Position numbers and translations under genes: made by a program | Part shown: piece by piece, positions 1-7,400 of the stretch | Numbering within the stretch: the stretch's first letter is position 1 | Layout of the letters: every line of letters starts with the position of its first letter | The notes under the pieces: generated by a model | What the model saw: only the letters and a program-made list of their open reading frames with translations | Told to the model about the DNA's origin: nothing | The model's database searches: none | Assembly (NCBI GenBank): GCA_030838245.1 | Contig: JAUTXB010000142.1 | Location: 1 to 8,719, forward strand | From: Acidimicrobiaceae bacterium | GTDB taxonomy: Bacteria > Actinomycetota > Acidimicrobiia > Acidimicrobiales > RAAP-2 | DNA: 8,719 nucleotides | Direction: 5' to 3'

Positions 1-1192
1 CCACGTGATCGAGGTGGGTGGGCTCGGGCAGCTCGCTGGGGTTGTCCACGTCCACCTTGGTGCCGTCGGTCAGGTAGGCCTGGTAGGCCACCGAGGGGGC
101 GGTGGCGATGAGGGACAGGTCGAACTCGCGCTCGAGCCGCTCTCGGACGATCTCCATGTGCAACAGGCCAAGGAACCCGCACCGGAACCCGAACCCGAGC
201 GCTCGAGAGGACTCGGGCTCATAGGTGAAGCTGGCGTCGTTCAGGCGGAGCTTCTCCAGCGCGTCGCGCAGGTCGGGAAGCTCGTCGCCGTCGATGGGGA
301 ACAGCCCGCAGAAGACCATGGGCTTGGGGTCCCGGTACCCGGCCAACGCCTCGGTGGCCGAGTGGGTAGCCGTGGTGACGGTCTCGCCCGACCGGGCCCC
401 GCCTACGTCCTTGATCCCGGCCACCAGGTAGCCGACCTCGCCGGGCCCGAGTTCGTCGACGGCCACGGTGGCCGGCGTGCGGACGCCGATCTCTTCGATC
501 TCGTGGTTCTCCCGGGCGTGGATGAAGCGGAGCTTGGCCGTCTTGACCAGCATCCCCTGCATGACCCGGATGGAGCTGACCACGCCGCGGTACTGGTCGT
601 AGGCGGAGTCGAAGATGAGGGCCTGCAGCGGTGCGTCCACATCGCCGGCCGGCGGGGGGATGCGCTCAACGATGGCGTCGAGGAGCTCGGGGACGCCTTG
701 TCCCGTCTTGGCCGAGATGTGGAGAATCTGGGAGGCATCGAGGCCCAGCACCTGTTCGATCTCGGCTGCGCACCGCTCGGGGTCGGCGGCGGGAAGGTCG
801 ATCTTGTTGAGCACGGCCACGATCTCCAAGTTGTGCTCCACCGCCTGATAGCAGTTGGCCAGCGTCTGGGCCTGGATCCCCTGGGAGGCATCGACCAGCA
901 GGACCGCACCCTCGCAGGCGGCAAGCGAACGGCTGACCTCGTAGCCGAAGTCCAAATGGCCGGGGGTGTCGATGATGTGGTGGGTGTGGTCCTTCCAGCC
1001 GACGCGCAAGTTCTGCGGCTTGATGGTGATGCCCCGCTCCCGCTCGATGTCCATCGAGTCGAGGTACTGCTCGCGCATCAGCCTGGGGTCGACGGCACCG
1101 GTCAGCTCCAGGATGCGGTCGGACAGCGTCGACTTGCCGTGGTCGACATGGCTGATGATTGATAAATTGCGGATTCGGTCGACGGGATGCAC
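1..1192 (-). CDS. lepA: Elongation factor 4 (LepA), 3'-truncated by window edge
   Basis: Ribosome-associated translational GTPase that remodels or back-translocates stalled ribosomes in the cytoplasm. Reading the minus strand from 1192 gives about 397 codons, open to the window edge; the family is about 600 residues, so the C-terminal third lies outside. All GTPase motifs are visible: P-loop DHGKSTL at residues 17-23, switch I RERGITIK at 51-58, DTPGH at 75-79 with the catalytic His79, NKID at 129-132 and SAKTG at 160-164. The LepA signature [20 protein letters not shown] follows at roughly 325-345. The start is GTG at 1192-1190: an in-frame TAG lies just upstream at 1243-1241 with no other start codon between, and the N-terminus [13 protein letters not shown] matches the family. 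The Shine-Dalgarno is weak (GAAGAG). It is transcribed away from the accessory block. The family assignment is certain; the exact start is very likely. Confidence 0.97.
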   Translation of the reverse strand, partial: MHPVDRIRNLSIISHVDHGKSTLSDRILELTGAVDPRLMREQYLDSMDIERERGITIKPQNLRVGWKDHTHHIIDTPGHLDFGYEVSRSLAACEGAVLLVDASQGIQAQTLANCYQAVEHNLEIVAVLNKIDLPAADPERCAAEIEQVLGLDASQILHISAKTGQGVPELLDAIVERIPPPAGDVDAPLQALIFDSAYDQYRGVVSSIRVMQGMLVKTAKLRFIHARENHEIEEIGVRTPATVAVDELGPGEVGYLVAGIKDVGGARSGETVTTATHSATEALAGYRDPKPMVFCGLFPIDGDELPDLRDALEKLRLNDASFTYEPESSRALGFGFRCGFLGLLHMEIVRERLEREFDLSLIATAPSVAYQAYLTDGTKVDVDNPSELPEPTHLDHV

Positions 1193-1467
1193 GGGCTCTT
1201 CAGCGTACCGTCGACCGGCCGGTGCCCAAGCCCACTGGCCCTATTGCCTGACAATCCCTGGCGCCAGCACTGTCCGTTGACCTTGTTTATCCAACCGCGG
1301 GCTTCAGTGACTACCGGTCAGCGCCAACCGGCTTCAATTGCTTCTATTTGTCCAAATGAAAGCTGCTTGACTCCCAGTATTCCTCATGCCAGCCTTAGCA
1401 AAGATGCCCAAACGGGGGCGATCGTTTTCTCGGGGTGCGGCCCCGGTAGCGAGGAGAAGACGGGGGA
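1193..1467. other. AT-richer intergenic region between lepA and the Tat-signal gene
   Basis: This 275-bp gap separates two divergent genes, so it must carry the lepA promoter and probably one for the 1468 gene. Hand counting gives 66 G/C in 130 bases for 1271-1400 (about 51%), clearly lower than the flanking coding DNA. Loose -35-like TTGACC (1277) and TTGACT (1367) occur on the plus strand, but neither has a convincing -10 at 16-19 bp. A short GC hairpin (CGGGG/CCCCG, 1431-1445) lies just before the ribosome-binding site of the downstream gene. I see no gene or RNA here. Confidence 0.5.
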
Positions 1468-1911
1468 TTGGGCAGCGAACTTTCACGGCGTAGGTTCCTG
1501 ACGCTCGGTGCAGCCATTGCCGGGGCTGCGCTCGTGCCGACCGGGGTCGAGGCGGCCGCAGCTTCGGTGCCATCGAAGTACCCGAAGAACGCTGCGGCGG
1601 GTGGCCGCTTCCCCTATGCGTTGGCCTCGTGGCAGGAGATCGGCAGCGCACCGCTCCGCGTCAGCCTTCCCCACGGTCGATCGACGAAGCTGCGGGTGCA
1701 AAAGGCCACTGATCTGGCCCAGCCGAGCCGACCATCGGCACACGGAGACGAGTTCTCCCTGACGTTCTCGGTGGATGGAGCCGTCCCCAGCGAGGGCACG
1801 TATACCTTCAACCACTCGTCGCTCGGCACCTTCCCGCTATTCCTCTCTCCGGCCGACCATGGACGGGTCACTGCTCTGGTCAACCGGAGCCACGGGGTCC
1901 ACCACCGATGA
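1468..1911 (+). CDS. Tat-exported DUF6916-like protein, function unknown
   Basis: 147 residues. The N-terminus has a twin-arginine motif SRRRFL at residues 6-11, then a hydrophobic, Ala-rich stretch (13-25) and likely cleavage sites around 30-33 (VEAAAAS). It should therefore be folded in the cytoplasm and exported by the Tat pathway. The mature part (about 55-143) has the pattern I associate with DUF6916: a G-x-P-L-R-V strand, FSLTF at 96-100, GTYTFNH at 110-116 and LFLSP at 124-128, ending in an NR-containing strand. The same pattern recurs in the minus-strand gene at 2404-2727, so the two are likely paralogues. The start is TTG at 1468: an in-frame TAG at 1447 excludes anything further upstream, and AGGAG (1452-1456) lies 11 bp ahead. 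The stop overlaps the next start as ATGA. No catalytic residues are evident. The Tat signal is strong; the family assignment is by eye. Confidence 0.8.
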   Translation: MGSELSRRRFLTLGAAIAGAALVPTGVEAAAASVPSKYPKNAAAGGRFPYALASWQEIGSAPLRVSLPHGRSTKLRVQKATDLAQPSRPSAHGDEFSLTFSVDGAVPSEGTYTFNHSSLGTFPLFLSPADHGRVTALVNRSHGVHHR

Positions 1912-2429
1912 GGACAATAGATCGCACTCCGATAGATCACGGACTGGCCAAGATCTCGCTCCGGCCTCGAACCGACAGCGACAAACACTTCCTGTTGGCC
2001 CTCTATGTCGATGGTCGGGATGACGCGTGGTCATTTGGTTGGAGCCCGGACGCGGTCCGAGAGTTCATGGACATGCAGTTCCGGGCTCGGGAGTACTCGT
2101 TCGGTATCAGTTACCCTGAGGCCCAGTCGGACATCGTGGTGGTCGACGGCCGGGCCGTCGGCCGACTCCTCGTGGACCGCCGGCCTCACGGGATCCACCT
2201 GGTCGACATCGCTCTTTTGAGCGAACACCGAGGGATGGGTATCGGGAGCAGGCTGATCACCGGCCTCATCGAGGAGGCGGTGCTAACCGAGCGACCCGTC
2301 TGCCTGCAGGTGCAGCGGGGCAGTCGGGCCCTCGACCTCTACGAGCGGATTGGCTTTGTCGGTGTCACCGAGAGCACTGCGCTCGATCCCTCGGCGATGT
2401 ACCTCACGATGGAGTACCGAGCCTCGTGA
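1908..2429 (+). CDS. GNAT family N-acetyltransferase
   Basis: 173-residue single-domain GNAT, expected to move an acetyl group from acetyl-CoA to an amine; the substrate is unknown. Motif A is clear: DIALLSEHRGMGIGSRLI at about 100-117, with the R-G-x-G-x-G pyrophosphate-binding loop at 108-113. Motif B follows as ALDLYERIGF at 141-150. The N-terminal part (FLLALYVDGRDD, then MQFRAREYSF and VGRLLVDRR) resembles the GNATs that sit beside tail-collar and DUF6916 genes in other bacteria. The ATG overlaps the upstream TGA by 4 bp (ATGA) and lacks its own Shine-Dalgarno, so translation is probably coupled to the Tat-signal gene. Its last 26 bp overlap the end of the minus-strand DUF6916-like gene. 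There is no signal peptide or membrane segment, so it acts in the cytoplasm, perhaps modifying a product of this locus before export (inference). Confidence 0.92.
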   Translation: MRTIDRTPIDHGLAKISLRPRTDSDKHFLLALYVDGRDDAWSFGWSPDAVREFMDMQFRAREYSFGISYPEAQSDIVVVDGRAVGRLLVDRRPHGIHLVDIALLSEHRGMGIGSRLITGLIEEAVLTERPVCLQVQRGSRALDLYERIGFVGVTESTALDPSAMYLTMEYRAS

Positions 2430-2727
2430 AGACCGCCTCGTACGTGATCGACTCCCCCTGGCGGCCGATGGGCACGATGAACACCAAGATGGTCCCTTCG
2501 GCCGGATGGGCGAGCTCATACGTCCCTTGGGCCAGGGGCTCGGAAGCCGGTCCATGGAAAAGCACCGAGAAGGTGCTCGCCTGGCCGGCGGTTGCCGGTG
2601 GGTCGCCATCCAGGGTGGTCAACTCGAGGTCGACGGTGGTCCCTCCAGCCAGGTGCACGGCGAACCGTTGGCCGATGTTGCGGGCGAACATGGCGTACTG
2701 GGGGTCGGAGTGCGGGACGCCGGTCAT
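2404..2727 (-). CDS. Leaderless DUF6916-like protein, function unknown
   Basis: 107 residues, with no signal peptide or membrane segment. Visible landmarks are FARNIGQRFAVHL at 14-26, FSVLFHG at 53-59, GTYELAHP at 68-75, the hydrophobic strand ILVFIVPIG at 80-88 and YEAVFTRLG at 96-104. These match the DUF6916 pattern and align with the Tat-exported protein at 1468 (GTYxxxH, then a hydrophobic strand ending in P). The compact all-beta appearance suggests a small binding or structural domain, but no function is established. ATG at 2727 is the preferred start; GTG at 2736 and ATG at 2691 are alternatives, and none has a good Shine-Dalgarno. The gene is divergent from the collar operon (84 bp apart) and convergent with the GNAT gene, overlapping it by 26 bp. 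A longer open frame extends upstream to 3129 but lies inside the collar gene and is not protein-like. Confidence 0.78.
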   Translation of the reverse strand: MTGVPHSDPQYAMFARNIGQRFAVHLAGGTTVDLELTTLDGDPPATAGQASTFSVLFHGPASEPLAQGTYELAHPAEGTILVFIVPIGRQGESITYEAVFTRLGTPS

Positions 2728-2753
2728 CGAGGGCACAGTCTCGCATGGGCTGT

Positions 2754-2769
2754 CCGCCCACGAGGGCGG
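2754..2769. promoter_or_regulatory. Perfect 6-bp inverted repeat in the divergent promoter region
   Basis: CCGCCC (2754-2759) and GGGCGG (2764-2769) flank the 4-base loop ACGA. The repeat sits midway in the 84-bp region between the minus-strand DUF6916-like gene and the first collar gene, 42 bp before the collar ATG. It could be an operator shared by both divergent promoters, or a hairpin in a 5' leader. The region must hold at least one promoter, but I find no clear -35/-10 pair. CCCCGGGG at 2793-2800 is a second palindrome and merges with the collar ribosome-binding site. Confidence 0.35.
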
Positions 2770-2811
2770 CCGGTCGATGCTCGAGCGGCCATCCCCGGGG
2801 AAGGCCCTTCG

Positions 2812-3339
2812 ATGAGTCAGCCCTACATCGGTGAGATCCGGATGGTCGGGTTCAACTTCGCCCCCCAGGGGTGGGCGTTCTGCGACGGCTCGGCCATGGC
2901 CATCTCCCAGAACGCGGCGCTGTTCAATCTCATCGGCACGACCTACGGCGGCGACGGGCAGACCACGTTCAACTTGCCCGACCTCCGTGGCCGGATGGCC
3001 CTCCACCAAGGGACGGACGGGCAGGGGAATGCCAGGGTGCTCGGGCAGACGTTGGGTGCGGAGTCGGTGACGCTGCAGACGGCCACCATCCCCGCGCACT
3101 CCCACGGTGCGGCGGCAGTGACCGCCCACGGGAACCAGCCCGGGCCTTCGGGGGCGACATGGGCGACCGCCTCAGGGGGGGTCAATCCCTACTCCACGGC
3201 GGCCGAGAACGCCACCTTGCATGCCGGGGCCATCGCCAACGCCCCGGCCAACGGCGGGCAGGCCCACGAGAACATGTCCCCGTTCCTGGTGATCAACTTC
3301 GTCATCTCCCTCTTCGGGATCTTCCCGTCGCAACTATGA
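2812..3339 (+). CDS. Tail-collar (MdpB-like) protein 1
   Basis: 175 residues. The N-terminal phage tail collar domain spans about 5-63 (GEIRMVGFNFAPQGWAFCDG, then ISQNAALFNLIGTTYGG and TTFNLPDLRGR). The middle is variable and rich in Gly, Ala and His, and the C-terminus NMSPFLVINFVISLFGIFPS is conserved in microcystin-dependent-protein-like collars (COG4675). H96 and H98 form an HSH motif; in T4 tail-fibre proteins such HxH motifs bind metal in a trimeric fibre, so metal-bound trimerisation is possible. H152 is also shared by all three copies. There is no signal peptide. ATG at 2812 is preceded by GGGGAAGG (2797-2804) 7 bp upstream, and the collar signature begins at residue 5, so longer in-frame upstream sequence is not coding. 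It is the first gene of the collar and surface-protein operon. No sheath, tube or baseplate genes accompany it, so this is not an intact phage tail. Confidence 0.93.
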   Translation: MSQPYIGEIRMVGFNFAPQGWAFCDGSAMAISQNAALFNLIGTTYGGDGQTTFNLPDLRGRMALHQGTDGQGNARVLGQTLGAESVTLQTATIPAHSHGAAAVTAHGNQPGPSGATWATASGGVNPYSTAAENATLHAGAIANAPANGGQAHENMSPFLVINFVISLFGIFPSQL

Positions 3340-3391
3340 GACGCCCTGAGTCCGTCGTGCCCTCCATTGCCCACGAAGAAGGGGGTCACCC

Positions 3392-3895
3392 ATGACGTCG
3401 CCGTTCCTGGCCGAGATCCGGGTGGTCTCGTTCAGCTTCGCGCCGAAGGGGTGGGCGCTGTGCAACGGGCAGATCCTGCCCATCAACCAGAACCAGGCGC
3501 TGTTCTCGCTGCTGGGCACGACCTACGGGGGAAACGGCACGACAAGCTTTGCCCTCCCCAATCTGGAGGGGTCGGTGCCGGTGCACATGGGCACGGGCTT
3601 CCCGCAGGGACAGAGCGGTGGCGAGGCCGCGCACCTCCTGACCACTCCGGAGCTCCCGAGCCACTCCCACGGCGTGTCGGTTGCGTCGGGGTCGGGCACG
3701 GCACTCAGCCCGGTCAACAACTACTGGGCCGGGGTGAAGAACGCCAACCCGTACAGCACCGCGGCCCCGACGACGACACTGAACCCCACCACCGTTGGTG
3801 CCGGTGGTGCCGGGCAGCCTCACGACAACATGCCGCCTGGTCTCGTCCTGAACTACATCATTTCCCTGCAGGGCATCTTCCCGAGTAGGAACTGA
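3392..3895 (+). CDS. Tail-collar (MdpB-like) protein 2
   Basis: 167 residues, paralogous to its two neighbours. The collar domain is at about 5-62 (AEIRVVSFSFAPKGWALCNG, ILPINQNQALFSLLGTTYGG, FALPNLEG). The HSH motif is at 91-93, H144 lies in the PHDNM segment, and the C-terminus is LVLNYIISLQGIFPSRN. It has no signal peptide. ATG at 3392 follows a purine-rich AAGAAGGGGG (3376-3385) by 6 bp. It starts 52 bp after collar 1 ends and is separated from collar 3 by only 2 bp, so it is clearly co-transcribed. DNA identity with collar 3 is high in places; a 27-base run around 3459 recurs near 3965, which points to tandem duplication. The role is probably the same as collar 1, either as a separate fibre or in a hetero-oligomer with the other two (inference). 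Confidence 0.93.
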   Translation: MTSPFLAEIRVVSFSFAPKGWALCNGQILPINQNQALFSLLGTTYGGNGTTSFALPNLEGSVPVHMGTGFPQGQSGGEAAHLLTTPELPSHSHGVSVASGSGTALSPVNNYWAGVKNANPYSTAAPTTTLNPTTVGAGGAGQPHDNMPPGLVLNYIISLQGIFPSRN

Positions 3896-3897
3896 CG

Positions 3898-4410
3898 GTG
3901 ACCGATCAATTCATAGGCGAGATCCGGGCGGTGGGATTCAACTTCGCCCCGCAGGGGTGGGCGATGTGCAACGGGCAGATCCTGCCCATCAGCCAGAACA
4001 CCGCCCTGTTCTCACTACTGGGGACGTTCTACGGCGGCGACGGGAAGACCAACTTCGCCCTCCCCAACCTGCAGAACAGCACCCCGCTTGACCAAGGGAG
4101 CGGCCCCGGTCTCACGCCCCGAGACATCGGCGAGACCGGCGGGGTGCCGAACGTGACGCTGCTCACCAACCAGGCGCCCGTGCACAGCCATCCCGCCCAC
4201 GCCGTGGCCGCGGCCGGAAACCAGGTGGGCCCCGGAGGAAATCTAACCGCCGAGGTCCGCGCCGACTCGTACGCTCCAACGAGCAACAGCCAGATGAGTC
4301 CGGCGGCCCTGCAGCCAACGGGCGGTGGCCTCGCGCACAACAACCTCCCCCCGTACCTGACCCTCAACTTCGTTATTGCCCTGACCGGCATCTTCCCGGC
4401 GAGGAACTGA
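3898..4410 (+). CDS. Tail-collar (MdpB-like) protein 3
   Basis: 170 residues. The collar domain is at about 5-62 (GEIRAVGFNFAPQGWAMCNG, ILPISQNTALFSLLGTFYGG, FALPNLQN). The HSH motif is at 96-98 and extends to HSHPAH, H147 precedes NNLPPYLTLNFVIALTGIFP, and the protein ends ARN. The start is GTG at 3898, two bases after the collar 2 stop, with AGGA (3886-3889) upstream inside that gene. GTG is preferred because it places MTDQFIGEIR exactly where the paralogues begin (MSQPYIGEIR, MTSPFLAEIR). There is no signal peptide. Its stop lies 7 bp before the large surface-protein gene, so the collar triplet and that protein are expressed together. The middle part (about 65-140) differs most between the three copies and may set specificity, as in fibre tips (inference). 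Confidence 0.93.
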   Translation: MTDQFIGEIRAVGFNFAPQGWAMCNGQILPISQNTALFSLLGTFYGGDGKTNFALPNLQNSTPLDQGSGPGLTPRDIGETGGVPNVTLLTNQAPVHSHPAHAVAAAGNQVGPGGNLTAEVRADSYAPTSNSQMSPAALQPTGGGLAHNNLPPYLTLNFVIALTGIFPARN

Positions 4411-4417
4411 GTCGAAC

Positions 4418-7400
4418 ATGAGGCTCACGGCGCGGTGGAGGTCTCGGCTCGCGGCCCTGGTCGTGGTGGCGGCGGTAGCTGTGCCGGTGGCCGTGGTGGT
4501 CGAGCCGGTGGCGGCCGGAGCCGCGCCTGGAGCACTCGACCCCTCGTTTGGCACAGGCGGCCTGGTGACGACCGCGATCACCGCGGGAGCCGCGGACGTC
4601 GTCAATGCCGTCGCCACCCAGTCGGACGGGAAGGTCGTGGCTGCCGGCTACGACCAGCCCTCGGGTGGGGTCCAGGTCTTCGCCCTCGCCCGCTACAACA
4701 CGGACGGGACACTGGACGGCACCTTCGGGAGCGGCGGCAAGGTGACGACGGCCATCGCCGGGGCCAACAGCAACGGTGACGCGGCTCTGGCCGTGGCCGT
4801 GCAGGGCAACGGAAAGATCGTCGTCGGTGGGTACACGTCGACGCTGACCGGTGGCTCGGCCACCGAGGAGATGGCGCTCGTCCGCTACAACGCCAACGGC
4901 ACGCTCGACGGCACGTTCGGAACCGGAGGCATCACCACCGTTGTCGGTGGGTCGAACGCCTTCACCAACCAGATCAACGCGCTGGCCATCGACAGCTCGG
5001 GCCGGATCGTGGTCGCCGGTCAGTACGACAACGGTTGGGCGGTGGCCCGGTTCACCAGTGCCGGGGCTCTGGACACCACCTTCGACTCGGGGGGCACCCA
5101 ACCCGGCTTCCAGCTCTCGTTCCCGGCGGCGGTGACCCCTACGGACAACGCCTACGCCGTGGCCATTCAACCGAGCGACCAGAAGGTGGTGGTCGCCGGT
5201 AGCGCCAACGCCAATGCCGACTTCGGCCTGGCCCGCCTGGGCACGGACGGAACCCTCGATGCCACCTTCGGGACCGGCGGGCTGGTCGACACCCCCGTGG
5301 GTGGGTCGGCCGGAACCGCCTACGGCGTGGCCGTGCAGGGCGACGGGAACATCGTGGCCGTCGGCCAGTCCGGTGACGACAACCCCGGTGACCACCTGGA
5401 TGTCGCCCTGGCTCGCTACAGCGGCACTGGGGCGCTCGACGGCACGTTCGGAACCGGGGGCATCGTCAACACGCCCATCGGCACCAACCAGGACGCGGCC
5501 GGACGGGCCGTCACGTTGCAGACCGACGGCCAGATCGTGGTGGGTGGGTACTTCCAAGCCGCGGTGGGCGGCGACGACGTCGCCGTTCTGCGGTACAGCG
5601 CCAGCAACGGCCAGCTCGACACCACCTTCGGTACGGGGGGCATCGTCACCACCAACACCGGCGGGGCGGACGATTTCGGCAATGCCGTAGCCCTCGAGCC
5701 CGGGTCCCTGAGCGCAATCGTCGCCGCCGGGAGCGACCAGCCCTCGGGCGGAACCTCCCAGTTCCTCTTGGCTCGGTACTTGGCTGCCATTCCTCCGAGC
5801 ATCACCAAATCCTTCGGGGCCGCCTCCATCCCGCTCAACGGCACCACCTCGCTCACACTGCAGATCACCAACCCGGGCACCGCGGCGATGACCGGCGTGG
5901 CCTTCACCGACACCTTGCCGGCCGGACTGGTCGTGGCCACCCCCAACGGGCTGACGTCCACCTGTGGCGGCACAGCCACGGCCGGATCGGGCACGGTGAG
6001 CCTGTCAGGGGGTTCGCTCGCGGCCAGCGCCAGCTGCTCGGTGGTGGCCAACGTGAAGGGCACGTCGGGTGGGGTCAAGAACAACTCGGTCACCGTCTCC
6101 TCTGACGCCGGCACCGGCAACACCTCCAACGCCAGCCTCACCGTGGTGGCCCCACCGGTGATCATCAAGGCCTTCGGCGCCGCCTCCATCCCGCTCAACG
6201 GCACGACCTCGTTGACCTTCACCATCCAGAACAACAACGCCAACACCACCCTCACTGGGGTCGGATTCGGTGACACCTTGCCCGCCGGCTTGGTGGTGGC
6301 CACGCCCAACGGGCTGACCGGATCGTGCGGGGGCGGGACGGTCACGGCCACCGCCGGCTCCAGCACGGTGAGCCTGACCGGGGCGACCCTGCCCGCCAGC
6401 GCCCAGTGCACCTTCTCGATCAACGTGACCGGCACCACGCCCGGCACCAAGAACAACACCACCGGACAGGTGACCTCCACCGAGGGGGGCACCGGGGGGA
6501 CGGCCTCGGCCAGCCTCTCGGTCGTGGCCCCGCCCAGCATCGCCAAGTCCTTCAGCCCCGCCTCCATCGCCAACGGATCGACCAGCTCGCTGACCTTCAC
6601 CATCACCAACCCGGGGGCCAACAGTGCGGCACTCACCGGCGTGGGCTTCACCGACACGCTGCCGGCCGGTATCACCGTGGCCAGCTCGTCGGCCTCGGTC
6701 TGCAGCGGCACGCTCACCACGACGAGCCCGGCCGGCATCGCCCTGACCGGGGCCACAATCGCCACCGGCGCCCACTGCCAGTTCTCGGTCACGGTCACGG
6801 CCACCGCCAATGGGAGCTACACCAACACCACCGGGGCGGTGACCTCCACCAACGGCGGGACCGGGAACACCGCGTCGGCCAGCCTGACCGTTGGTACCGC
6901 TACGACCACCGCGCTCGATCTGTCCACCAACCCGTCCGTGTTCGGCCAGACGGTGGTCTTCACCGCCACCGTGGCCCCGGTCCCAGACGGGGGAACGGTG
7001 GCCTTCACCAACGGTGGGAACCCGGTGACCGGCTGCTCAGCCGTGGCGCTCAACTCGGGTTCCGCGGTCTGCTCGATTAGTACCCTCAGCGTCGGTTCCC
7101 ACTCAATCGTTGCTACGTACTCGGGCGACACCAACTTCGTGGGCTCGGTGTCCCCGGTCCACTCTCAGACGGTGCACCGGGCATCGATCACGACGACCAT
7201 TGCCTCGTCGCTCAATCCATCCGTCGCCGGTGACACGGTGACCTACTCGGCGGGGGTGGCTGTCGTCCCACCCGGTGCCGGAGCTCCTGGCGGGACGGTG
7301 TCCTTCACCGACGGAGGGACCACCATCAACGGCTGTGGCGCAGTTGCCCTCACCGCAGGTTCTGCCACTTGTCCGACCAGCTATGCGTCCAGTGGCACGC

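Noticed and set aside
5..1162. Long plus-strand open frame (385 codons) opposite lepA
   Set aside because: The minus strand encodes an unmistakable LepA with all GTPase motifs. The plus-strand frame is an antisense by-product of high GC and has no recognisable domain.
1314..1331. CCGGT/ACCGG hairpin as a terminator
   Set aside because: The stem is only 5 bp with an 8-base loop and no T-tract, and it lies between two divergent genes where no transcript needs to end.
2350..2811. In-frame upstream extension of collar protein 1 (ATG at 2350)
   Set aside because: The added 154 residues are low-complexity shadow of the GNAT and DUF6916-like genes. Paralogues begin at the position equivalent to 2812, which has a good ribosome-binding site.
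2812..4410. Prophage or complete tailocin
   Set aside because: Only collar-domain genes are present; no sheath, tube, baseplate, tape-measure, lysis, capsid or integrase gene is in the window.
4373..6810. Long minus-strand open frames (394 and 464 codons) opposite the surface protein
   Set aside because: The plus strand holds clear repeat domains in register throughout. The antisense frames mirror the repeats and lack plausible starts or domains.
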